A stretch of 64,000 nucleotides of DNA from an uncultured Paracoccaceae bacterium (GTDB taxonomy: Bacteria > Pseudomonadota > Alphaproteobacteria > Rhodobacterales > Rhodobacteraceae), in the NCBI GenBank assembly GCA_951812305.1, contig CATOSB010000011.1, forward strand, positions 124,001 to 188,000, written 5' to 3'. Position 1 is the first letter of the stretch. Every line of letters begins with the position of its first letter. The notes beneath the pieces were generated by a model. The model did no database searches and had not been told where the DNA came from. It saw nothing but the letters and a program-made list of their open reading frames with translations. The position numbers were made by a program, and so were the translations under genes. Positions 1 to 7,419 of this stretch are shown piece after piece.

Positions 1-831
1 ACCATATTGTTCAGCCGCGCCAATCCCAAGACCGGCGGCGATGACGCCCGGCAGGTTACCAAGCCCCGCGGCGGTGACGATCACAAACGCGCGGACCGAA
101 TAGGTGATGCCGTAGAATGGCTGGATCACCCAGACCATGACAATGATCGCGCCCGCTGCGCCACAAATCGCAGCGTTCAGGCTGAATGTGAAAGCATATA
201 CTTTTTCGGTATCGATCCCCATCACCCGCGCGGCCCGGCTGTCCTGCGCCGTGGCACGAATGGCCTGCCCCATGCGGCTGCGCTTCATGAAGATAATGAC
301 GGCGACGGCCAGACCAGCCGCCATCGCGGTTCCGATCACCTTGGCCAAGGGCAGGTTGATGAAACCACCCGCGAAATTGAAGGTCTTGTAGTCAAGCTGC
401 AGCGATTGCGTGTCGGAACCGAACAGAAGGTTCATGACCTGCGCCATCATGATGGCCAGCCCGAAGGTGGCCAAAAGTGAGGTGAACAGATCGCGTTCAA
501 TCACCCGCGTAATGATCAGTTTGTACGCAACCCAGCCAATCCCGGCCATGACGACAAAAGCTATCGGCACCCCGATCAGCGCCACACCGTTGTCCGTGAA
601 ACCGATAGTTTGCAGCCACCCTGTTTTGACAAGGAACCAGCTGCAATACCCGCCCGCGATCACGAAATCGCCCTGCGCGAGGTTTTTCACGTTCATCACG
701 CCCCAGACCAATGCAAGCCCGTAAGCGGCGAGCGCGAATAGCGACCCGATCATGATGCCATCAATGATGAAGGCCAGATTCAGGATCGGAAAATTGAACA
801 GATACCCGATATTTGTTGCGATTTGTTCCAT
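1..831 (-). CDS. Branched-chain amino acid-type ABC transporter permease (LivH family), partial
   Basis: The reverse strand reads open from an ATG at 831 to the window edge (277 codons), so the C-terminus lies outside. The translation begins MEQIATNIGYLF and continues with hydrophobic segments and the family stretch AAYGLALVWGVMNVKNLAQGD, typical of LivH-type inner-membrane permeases of the HAAT family. It lies downstream of a periplasmic binding protein gene on the same strand, separated by a hairpin terminator, so the two probably form one uptake system. The adjacent catabolic genes suggest a heterocyclic or carboxylic substrate such as nicotinate rather than leucine. That substrate is inference; the family assignment is firm. 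Confidence 0.9.
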   Translation of the reverse strand, partial: MEQIATNIGYLFNFPILNLAFIIDGIMIGSLFALAAYGLALVWGVMNVKNLAQGDFVIAGGYCSWFLVKTGWLQTIGFTDNGVALIGVPIAFVVMAGIGWVAYKLIITRVIERDLFTSLLATFGLAIMMAQVMNLLFGSDTQSLQLDYKTFNFAGGFINLPLAKVIGTAMAAGLAVAVIIFMKRSRMGQAIRATAQDSRAARVMGIDTEKVYAFTFSLNAAICGAAGAIIVMVWVIQPFYGITYSVRAFVIVTAAGLGNLPGVIAAGLGIGAAEQYG

Positions 832-892
832 CTGTCCCCGGATGCTCCCCCGCACGCGGCTGGTTACGTCGTCGCCGCGTTGAATTTAGTGG

Positions 893-928
893 AAAAAAAC
901 GCTGGGCGCGTCTGCCACGCCCAGCGTT
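893..928 (-). terminator. Hairpin terminator or attenuator between binding protein and permease
   Basis: An 11-bp perfect stem (AACGCTGGGCG at 898-908 with its complement at 918-928) is followed, on the reverse strand, by a run of seven T (complement of 893-899). It lies between the binding-protein stop and the permease start. Such a partial terminator would give more binding protein than membrane subunits. Confidence 0.85.
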
Positions 929-949
929 ATCTTGTCATTCGGTTCACGC

Positions 950-2176
950 TTAGTTGCGCGGCCAGTTCACCGCGTCGCTTGCGAAAGCAGAAGGTGCAAC
1001 CACCTTGTACTCGCCGCCCTGAATCTGACGCAGAACCATCGGCTTGGCGACGTTGTTGCCAGCTTCCGAGAACTTGATGTCACCGTAGAAGGTGCTGAGG
1101 TCGGTCGCTGCAATCGCGTCACGAACCGCTTCCTTGTCCAGCGTACCAGCGCGCTCAAACGCATCCTTGAAGACATACACGGCGGCAGATGCCTGCGCCG
1201 TCTGGTACGGAACGGTCTTTTCCGAATACTCGGTATACGCCGCCTTGAACTCCATCTCGTAATTCGCAGCTGTACCGAAGATCGGGTCTTCGTAAGTCAG
1301 CGTCTCAGCCCATTGAGTCGAACACAGGATGTCCTCGGCATTGTCACCAAAGTTGCCGACAACGTCCGCAGCTTCACAATGCGTAATCGCGATCATCGGA
1401 ACCTTGACCTGCTGTTCGCCGATCTGACGAACGGCTGTCGCGGCGCCCTTGGAGTGGCCGGAAACGATCAGCACGTCTGGATTGACCAGCTTCACCTTGG
1501 TCAGGATCGATGTCATGTCTGACAGATCGCGTGGCAGCTTTTCGTCAACGACGATGGTCATGCCGTACTTTTCAGCGTCTTCCATGACACCGGCGCGGAT
1601 ATCCAGAGAGAACGGATCGTTCTCAACCGCAATTGCAACCGTCACATCCGAAGCCTGGCGCCCGTTTTCCTCGGCCTTTTCAGCTGCCAGTGTAATGGCG
1701 CTTGCCAGATACTGTTCCGACGTCGACAGAACCGCGAACAGGTACTTGTAGCCCTGGTTGAACAGCGAGCGCGATGCGCCTTCTGCTTCCACCATCGGGA
1801 TCTGGTACTTTTCGGTCACCGGCGCGATAGCCTTGGTCAGACCGGAAGAGTATGGCCCAAGCATATATTGAACGCCGTCCTGCTGGATCAAACGTTCTGC
1901 CAGCGTCGCGCCACGGTCGCCTTTGGATTCGTCGTCGTAATAGATGACTTCAAAGTTATGGCATTTGCCGTCAATCATGACGCCGCCATTTTCCGCAATC
2001 TTGGTGATCGCGAACTCATAGCCGTTTTGCGCGTGCACGCCGTTGGTCGCATATTTCCCGGTCAGCGAGATTGCCGCACCGAGTGTGATGGTTTCACAGT
2101 CCATCGCTGCTGCCGAAGTACCCATCGCCGCAACGGCAATAGCACCAGCAGCCAAAAACTTGGCTTTCATGGTCAT
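950..2176 (-). CDS. ABC transporter substrate-binding protein, branched-chain amino acid family
   Basis: 408 residues with an N-terminal signal peptide (basic MTMKAK, an alanine-rich core, cleavage likely after residue 24, SAAA-M). The mature part begins with the type I periplasmic binding fold motif ITLGAAISLTGKYATNG and keeps the YDDESKGD stretch common in LivJ/LivK-like proteins. It should deliver a small ligand to the permease encoded downstream. The gene is transcribed divergently from an enamidase gene 207 bp away, which suggests a ligand tied to that pathway (nicotinate or a derivative). That ligand is inference; LivJ-like proteins also bind amino acids, amides and aromatic acids. Confidence 0.88.
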   Translation of the reverse strand: MTMKAKFLAAGAIAVAAMGTSAAAMDCETITLGAAISLTGKYATNGVHAQNGYEFAITKIAENGGVMIDGKCHNFEVIYYDDESKGDRGATLAERLIQQDGVQYMLGPYSSGLTKAIAPVTEKYQIPMVEAEGASRSLFNQGYKYLFAVLSTSEQYLASAITLAAEKAEENGRQASDVTVAIAVENDPFSLDIRAGVMEDAEKYGMTIVVDEKLPRDLSDMTSILTKVKLVNPDVLIVSGHSKGAATAVRQIGEQQVKVPMIAITHCEAADVVGNFGDNAEDILCSTQWAETLTYEDPIFGTAANYEMEFKAAYTEYSEKTVPYQTAQASAAVYVFKDAFERAGTLDKEAVRDAIAATDLSTFYGDIKFSEAGNNVAKPMVLRQIQGGEYKVVAPSAFASDAVNWPRN

Positions 2177-2383
2177 ATTTTCCTCCCAAAATGCCGGTTA
2201 TCCGGCGCGTTGTGGGCAAAGTGAAACACGGAACCCGAGTCGATGCAAGCAAGGGAAACGTATTAATGTATGCATTGTTTGGCCGGGCCTCTGGCAATTC
2301 GGTCCCTCGCGGTGCGGGGCTTGACGATCACTGCCAGAGCCTTTCGTATTCCCCTATCATCGCACAGACCGGGGGCGTCCATC
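2177..2383. promoter_or_regulatory. Divergent promoter region, transporter and enamidase
   Basis: This 207-bp stretch separates two divergent genes and must hold both promoters. It contains AATGTATGCATT (about 2263-2274), a near palindrome. The core TGTATGC recurs upstream of the hydroxylase operon near 12868. Both could be sites for the MarR protein encoded at 5507-5941. This is a motif guess from two instances only. Confidence 0.35.
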
Positions 2384-3547
2384 GTGGAAAAGCTAGTCAT
2401 CAGAAACATCGGCCAGATCCTTTCGGGAAAAATGGAGGATCCGATATTTGACGGCGACTGTCTTGTCGCGGATGACGGCAAGATTTCGCGATGGGGGCGG
2501 GAGAACGATCTCGACACCGAGGACGCGACCTGTGTTGTCGATGCCCACGGCGTCGCGCTCGCGCCCGGTCTGATCGACAGCCATGTGCACCCGGTCGTCG
2601 GCGATTACACCCCACGCCAACAGCAATTGCACTGGATCGACTCGACCCTGAATGGCGGCGTTACCACGATGATTTCTGCCGGCGAAGTCCATATGCCGGG
2701 CCGCCCCAAGGACATCGTGGGGCTCAAGGCAATGGCGATTGCCGCCCAGCGCTGGTACGAAAATTTCCGCCCCTCCGGCGTCAAGGTCCATGCCGGTGCC
2801 CCGGTGATCGAACACGGGCTCGTCGAGCAGGATTTCAAAGACATGGCCGACGCCGGTGTCAAATACCTGGGCGAAGTCGGCCTTGGCACCGTCAAGGACG
2901 GCAAAACCGCCAATGAAATGGTCGGCTGGGCGCGCAAGCACGGGATGCAGTCCACGATCCACACAGGCGGGCCGTCGATCCCCGGTTCCGGCCTCATTGA
3001 CGCCGACATGGTGATGGAAACCGGCACCGACGTGATCGGCCATATCAACGGCGGGCATTCCGCCTTGCCAGACGATCAGATTGTCTGCTTGTGCGAGAAC
3101 TGCCTGTCGGCGTTTGAGATCGTGCATAACGGCAACGAGCGTGCGGCTGTCCTGACGATCAACACCGCCCGTGAACTCGGTAAGCTTGATCAGGTCATTT
3201 TGGGAACTGACGGCCCGGCCGGGTCGGGTGTGCAACCGCTTGGGATACTCAGGATGATTGCGATGTTATCCTCCTTCGGCAATGTCCCTGCGGCAGAGGC
3301 GTTCTGCTTCGGCAACGGCAACACAGCGCGGCAACGCGGATTGGATGTCGGGTTAATCGAAGAAGGATACGCGGCCGATTTCGTCCTGCTCGATCAGGCG
3401 CAACATGCGCCGGGCAAGTCCATGCTGGAGAGTGTTGAACAAGGCAATCTGCCCGGCGTCGGCATGACAATCATCGACGGCGTGATACGCTCTGAACGCT
3501 CCCGCAACACGCCTCCCGCGCAGAGATTGCCCGAGCGGGTGGTCTGA
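2384..3547 (+). CDS. ena: Enamidase (6-oxo-1,4,5,6-tetrahydronicotinate hydrolase)
   Basis: An amidohydrolase-superfamily protein that closely follows the Eubacterium barkeri enamidase as I remember it (GVTTMISAG, MPGRPKD, GEVGLGT, HTGG.SIPGS, HINGG, SRNTPPA). It hydrolyses the ring of 6-oxo-tetrahydronicotinate to 2-formylglutarate and ammonia. Metal ligands are visible: His67 and His69 (DSHVHP), Glu164 (GEVGLG), His193, His220 and the Asp of TDGPAGSG. I chose the GTG at 2384 because it gives 387 residues, the family length; the frame is open upstream to 2270 but that part is not conserved. The gene diverges from the transporter and was probably next to the marR gene before an insertion sequence landed between them. 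Confidence 0.88.
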   Translation: MEKLVIRNIGQILSGKMEDPIFDGDCLVADDGKISRWGRENDLDTEDATCVVDAHGVALAPGLIDSHVHPVVGDYTPRQQQLHWIDSTLNGGVTTMISAGEVHMPGRPKDIVGLKAMAIAAQRWYENFRPSGVKVHAGAPVIEHGLVEQDFKDMADAGVKYLGEVGLGTVKDGKTANEMVGWARKHGMQSTIHTGGPSIPGSGLIDADMVMETGTDVIGHINGGHSALPDDQIVCLCENCLSAFEIVHNGNERAAVLTINTARELGKLDQVILGTDGPAGSGVQPLGILRMIAMLSSFGNVPAAEAFCFGNGNTARQRGLDVGLIEEGYAADFVLLDQAQHAPGKSMLESVEQGNLPGVGMTIIDGVIRSERSRNTPPAQRLPERVV

Positions 3548-3675
3548 CGATGTCCCTGCAAACTATCCCGGAAAAGGGGTCTCGACAACTAACAAAACCC
3601 TAATGCACAGCGCGCTGGACTCACACCACGTTAACCAAGCCCGCCTATAACCCCGCACCGTGAATTCACGCCGGA

Positions 3676-3866
3676 GAAGGATTGGCAATCCTTCCCCCAA
3701 CCTCATTCGGTCCCAATGACCGCCCCTGCCCGCAACGGGCATACCGGGTGCAGGGACAGTCGAAAAAGACCAACGGGTGGTGAAAGCTGTCCGGACATCG
3801 GGGCAGCGTCCCCGGAATGGAACACGGCGGTACCGCCATATTCTCGCCTGAAGATCAGGGACAGCT
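3676..3866. ncRNA. Candidate structured RNA, family unknown
   Basis: No convincing gene is present in 3548-4145, but 3676-3866 is dense in inverted repeats: GAAGGATTG/CAATCCTTC (3676-3694), CGGTC/GACCG (3708-3722), TGCCCG/CGGGCA (3727-3741) competing with CCCTGC/GCAGGG (3724-3755), and an outer stem AGCTGTCC (3785-3792) with GGACAGCT (3859-3866) enclosing CGGGG/CCCCG (3799-3814), GGCGG/CCGCC (3826-3837) and CCTG/CAGG (3847-3859). This resembles a multibranched RNA. I do not recognise RNase P, tmRNA, SRP or 6S cores. The strand is undecided, and the region could instead be a decayed repeat. Confidence 0.35.
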
Positions 3867-3970
3867 AACAGAGATCAGACCTTGCGAACGGCACGGACGA
3901 AATTTGCTTGGTGGCGTGCCGCGAGATTGAGTCGTGGCATCGACTCCGTTTTACAGTTTGAGTTCCGCCA

Positions 3971-4140
3971 TCGGCCTGAGCCGACGTTCACTCATTTTCC
4001 CAATACCTAACTTCATTGGCGGCCATCGCCTGCCCGTGGGATGGCGATACAACATCTCAATGATGCGCTTTATGCCAGCCAAGTCCGCACGAAATCGAAG
4101 GATAGCGCCCAGTTTAGCCAAATCGCCAGCCCGTGGGGCC
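3971..4140 (+). repeat. Palindromic intergenic repeat element, copy A
   Basis: The segment shares several blocks with 36494-36690: GCCCGTGGGATGGCGAT, GCCAAGTCCG, CGCCCAG and CCAAATCGCCAGCCCG in the same order. Its left end (GGCCTGAGCCGACGTT) matches the right end of copy B in inverted orientation. The arms ATCGCCTGCCCGTGGG...ATGGCGAT and AAATCGCCAGCCC can pair. It looks like a small non-coding interspersed element with inverted ends. An IS630-type element has inserted just beyond it at 4146. Confidence 0.5.
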
Positions 4141-4147
4141 TCTCATA

Positions 4148-5312
4148 CCAAGGGTGCTTCAAAATGACTCAGCTATGGATTTTGGGTACCGCCTGAGGTG
4201 CTGAGGTGATTCAAGATTGGCAAAGGAGACCACCGATGCCAGCCAGGATACCGATGCGAGCCGATTTTACCGCCAATGATCTGCGCAAGCTTGCCGCAGA
4301 GAGTTCTGATGCCCGGCAGAGCCGACGGCTTTTGTCGCTTGCCGCTATCGCCGATGGCATGTCGCGTGGGGCTGCGGCCCGCATTGGCGGGATGGACCGG
4401 CAAACGCTCAGGGACTGGGTGCTCCGTTTCAACGCTGATGGTCCAGCGGGGCTGCTGGATCGGCAGCGAGGAGGCTCGCGATCCCGCCTTGACAATGCGC
4501 AACTGGATGAACTGGCGGCTCTTGTCGAGACCGGTCCTGATCCTGAAAAGGACGGTGTCGTCCGCTGGCGGCGGGTCGATTTGAAGAATGTGATCAAGGC
4601 GCGTTTTGGCGTCGACTATCACGAGCGCCATGTGGGGCAGATTCTGCACAATCTGGGCTTTTCCCACATCAGCGCACGCCCTCAGCACCCGGGGCAGGAC
4701 GTGCAGGTCATTGAGGATTTCAAAAAAACTTCGGCGACAATCTGAAGGAGACGCTTCAGGGGGTGCCGCCGGACAAACCCGTCGAAATCTGGTTCCAGGA
4801 CGAGATGCGTCTCGGTCAGAAGAACACCCGCGTCCGCCAGTGGGCACGCAAGGGCACACGGCCCCGCCAGCCCGCCGATCAGCGTTACCAAAATGCGTAT
4901 CTTTTTGGCGCCATCTGCCCCGAACGCGGCACCGGCGCGGCGATCATGATGCCAGCAGCCGACACCTATGCGATGCAGCGCCACCTGGAAGAAATCAGCA
5001 AAATTGTCTCCGATGGCGCCCACGCCGTCATCCTCATGGACCAAGCCGGCTGGCACACGACATCCGCTCTGGAAATCCCGCAAAACCTGTCGCTCATGTT
5101 TCTGCCGCCCAAATCACCAGAGCTGAATCCAACCGAAAACATTTGGCAATATCTCCGCCAGACATGGCTCGCAAACCGGACGTTCGACACATATGACGCG
5201 ATTCTCGACGCGGGGTGCGAGGCCTGGAACAACCTCGTCGCAAGACCGCAAACCATCACATCCATCGCAAGCCGCAACTGGGCGAAAGTCGGTCAGATTG
5301 AATAACCCTTGG
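4148..5312 (+). mobile_element. IS630-family insertion sequence 'a', copy 1 (1165 bp)
   Basis: The element is bounded by imperfect inverted repeats that begin CCAAGGGT (left end CCAAGGGTGCTTC; right end read inward CCAAGGGTTATTC) and is flanked by TA on both sides (4146-4147 and 5313-5314), the normal TA target duplication of the IS630/Tc1 group. A second copy is at 25364-26528 and differs by one visible coding change. It lies between the structured intergenic region after the enamidase gene and the marR gene, so it splits the catabolic region. Confidence 0.95.
4236..5305 (+). CDS. IS630-family transposase, made by -1 frameshift
   Basis: Two overlapping frames encode one transposase: 4236-4745 (winged helix-turn-helix, starting MPARIPMRADF after an AAAGGAG site) and the following -1 frame to 5305 (DDE catalytic domain). 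The join is at a run of seven A at 4722-4728 (reading TTC AAA AAA A), a typical programmed slippage site. Catalytic residues are visible as D in WFQDEMRLG, D in LMDQAGWH and E in NPTENIW. Both halves are undamaged, so the element may be active. Confidence 0.92.
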
Positions 5313-5346
5313 TATCACACATTGCTAAAGCAAAGTGTTGCCGGCA

Positions 5347-5372
5347 GTGCATTGCATGGAGATGCAATGCAC
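5347..5372. other. Perfect 11-bp hairpin downstream of marR
   Basis: GTGCATTGCAT and ATGCAATGCAC flank a GGAG loop. It lies beyond the 3' end of the MarR gene and has no T-run, so a classical terminator is doubtful. It could be an operator or a mRNA-end stabilising stem. Confidence 0.5.
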
Positions 5373-5506
5373 GAGAGGCGGGCAGGCGATGGCCGGGGCG
5401 CTTTCAGCGCTGTTAACCCGGCTTGGGTGGCATGTCTGAAATGTCTGCTTCAGGCCAGCATCCTATTGATCCAATCCGCAAGAACGGGTGAAACGTTTGC
5501 CCCGCA

Positions 5507-5941
5507 TTACGTCAACTTACGCAACAACCCCACAAACACCTCCCGCTCTGCAACTTCCAAAGGTGCCAGCGTCTCGGTAGTGATCCGTGAACCCGCCGCT
5601 TTCAGCTCTGCAATTACCAATTCACCTGCCTCAGTCAGCGAGATCAGCGACCGCCTCCCATCCCCCGGATCGGGCCGCGAACCGATCAGTCCCTTATCGC
5701 GCAGGCGATCCACAACACCCTTCACGGTGGCCACATCCATCGCGGCCATCCGCCCCAGATGATTTTGCGAGGCCGCCCCGTGTTCGGACAAACGGATCAG
5801 GGTCGAAAACTGCGTCGGAGTCAGATCATGCGTGATCAATTCCTGAAAGATCCCAGTGTGACGCTGGTTCGCAAGCCGCAGAAGAAATCCAACCTGATCA
5901 TCCAGTTGATAGCCGCCATTTCTCGGGTCGTGATCACTCAC
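5507..5941 (-). CDS. MarR-family transcriptional regulator
   Basis: 144 residues with the MarR winged-helix layout: N-terminal dimer helix (QVGFLLRLANQRH), recognition region (SQNHLGRMAAMDVATVKGVVDRLRDKGLI) and the wing with the family signature RPDPGDGRRSLISLTEAG. It starts 23 bp after the stop of the DUF1185 gene on the same strand and is the last gene of the hydroxylase operon, so it probably senses a pathway compound and controls the operon. MarR proteins are known to control nicotinate catabolism in pseudomonads (NicR). The effector here is inference. Confidence 0.88.
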   Translation of the reverse strand: MSDHDPRNGGYQLDDQVGFLLRLANQRHTGIFQELITHDLTPTQFSTLIRLSEHGAASQNHLGRMAAMDVATVKGVVDRLRDKGLIGSRPDPGDGRRSLISLTEAGELVIAELKAAGSRITTETLAPLEVAEREVFVGLLRKLT

Positions 5942-5964
5942 ATCGCTATCCTCACCAACACACT

Positions 5965-6549
5965 CTAACGCAATCCATCTTCGCCAACAGCATCTGCTGC
6001 CGTCAGGCCGCCGACCCGCGGCAAGGGCCGCCCGCTATCCGTCACAGCCACAGCGACCATGATTTCATTGGCCCGTGGCGCATCGTTCAGCATCACCTCG
6101 ATCCCGTCGAAATGGCTGCGAACATAGGCGGCATCCTTGTGGCCCAGCGGCACGTCCAGCACCTGCCCGGGGCCGCCCATCTTCTTGGACGATGGCACCA
6201 GCGCGGCGCCCTTTTCAACTTCTTTTCGCAAGGGCGCGCCAAGCTTGGGGTGCAGGATCGCGGCGGCGTGTTCCAGCTCGCCGTTTTCGCCCACCATCGC
6301 CGACTTGCCATAGCTTTCCGCCGCATCCGGCGTGACGCCCAGCGACTCGACGCAACGGCGGCCCAGCAATTCGCCAAGCTCTGCGCCAATGTCCATAAGG
6401 TCGCTCAGGTCTTCCTGATAGACCCCGGCAAATGGGTTCTCGATCACCGCAACGGCAACCGCCTTGCGCGTGGCAGGCGCAATCGCTTGCTCCATCTCGC
6501 GATGGGTCTCCTCAACCGTCACGACGATCTTGCGGATCACGGCACTCAT
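5965..6549 (-). CDS. DUF1185 ('amino acid synthesis') family protein
   Basis: 194 residues, starting MSAVIRKIVVTVEETHREMEQ. The ATG at 6549 has a GGAGGG site 4 bases upstream; a GTG at 6561 is a less likely start. The protein matches what is usually annotated as amino acid synthesis family protein, whose reaction is unknown. No catalytic motif can be named. It follows the UPF0280 gene by 12 bp inside an operon with 6-hydroxynicotinate reductase, so a role in processing a ring-derived intermediate is plausible but unproven. Confidence 0.75.
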   Translation of the reverse strand: MSAVIRKIVVTVEETHREMEQAIAPATRKAVAVAVIENPFAGVYQEDLSDLMDIGAELGELLGRRCVESLGVTPDAAESYGKSAMVGENGELEHAAAILHPKLGAPLRKEVEKGAALVPSSKKMGGPGQVLDVPLGHKDAAYVRSHFDGIEVMLNDAPRANEIMVAVAVTDSGRPLPRVGGLTAADAVGEDGLR

Positions 6550-6561
6550 CTGTCCCTCCAC

Positions 6562-7419
6562 TCAGGCGGCCCGGTTGACCGCCATCAATGCCCCACACCC
6601 GCCGATTGTCCGCGTGTTTCCTTGCAGATGCAAGCTGGCGCCAATAATGCGCCCGCCATTCATTAATTTGCTTGCAAGCTTCATCCCGGCATCAAGTGCA
6701 TTGTCGCGATCGTCAGGCGCAAGCCACCCGCACCCCGTGACCACAAGCGTGTCGCCAAGATCACTGTCGTCACGCACGCAGTACGCCGGTTGCCGCCGGA
6801 TCGCAGGATGCGCTGGCAGATCAACCGCGTTGGCAATCAACGTCGCGGAGACATCAGCCTCGGCGGCAGACCGTGCCAGCACGGTGACGCTGTCCGCAAT
6901 CCCAAGGCTCAGGCTACGTCCGCCGCGCCCACTGGTGGCGACGCCCCGTATGGGATCACCGTGTGAATTTGCGATGTTGCCCAGATGCTTTCTGCCTTGT
7001 GTCTGCATTTCCATGCCAAAACGTGCACCCGCAGACAAGTGCAGCGCAACGTCGCCGCCGTTGTTCACATAGGCGCGGTGCAAATCCGCGTTGCGCACCA
7101 TAGCATCAAGCACCGTCTCGGCCACCGCCCCGGCCACAGCGGCCATCGGCGTCAGAAACCCGCCGTCGCTGAAGGCTTGGGCGGCGTGGTGCATCCGCAA
7201 CGCGGTCTCCCCGGTTGGCGGCGCGATGAGCGACCAAACCGGTGCACGCAGGGCATCAAGCTCGTCCATCAATTCCGCCAGCACCGTTTCAAACCGGTCC
7301 CGCGCTGCCTGAAACGCCCGCGCCCGATCGCCATCCGCGCCGATCACCAGATCGATCGGCCCGTGCTGCAAATGCAGCCGCCGCCCGCAGGGCAATATCG
7401 CAGCGTGTGGACCTGTCAC
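6562..7419 (-). CDS. UPF0280-family protein (ApbE-like fold)
   Basis: 285 residues with the UPF0280 features: N-terminal HLQHGPIDLVIGADG, a central MAAVAGAVAETVLDAM, YVNNGGDVALHL and TSGRGGRSLSLGIADSVTV. The family is distantly related to ApbE flavin transferases, which attach FMN or trim FAD. Its ATG overlaps the stop of the 6-hydroxynicotinate reductase gene (ATGA), implying translational coupling. A flavin-related service to the reductase or hydroxylase is an attractive inference, but no activity is known to me for this family. Confidence 0.75.
   Translation of the reverse strand: MTGPHAAILPCGRRLHLQHGPIDLVIGADGDRARAFQAARDRFETVLAELMDELDALRAPVWSLIAPPTGETALRMHHAAQAFSDGGFLTPMAAVAGAVAETVLDAMVRNADLHRAYVNNGGDVALHLSAGARFGMEMQTQGRKHLGNIANSHGDPIRGVATSGRGGRSLSLGIADSVTVLARSAAEADVSATLIANAVDLPAHPAIRRQPAYCVRDDSDLGDTLVVTGCGWLAPDDRDNALDAGMKLASKLMNGGRIIGASLHLQGNTRTIGGCGALMAVNRAA

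Noticed and set aside
2270..2383. Upstream start for the enamidase
   Set aside because: The 38 added residues are not like the family, and GTG 2384 gives the expected length and metal-ligand numbering.
3676..3866. tmRNA, RNase P, SRP or 6S RNA
   Set aside because: None of the universal core sequences I know for these RNAs is present.
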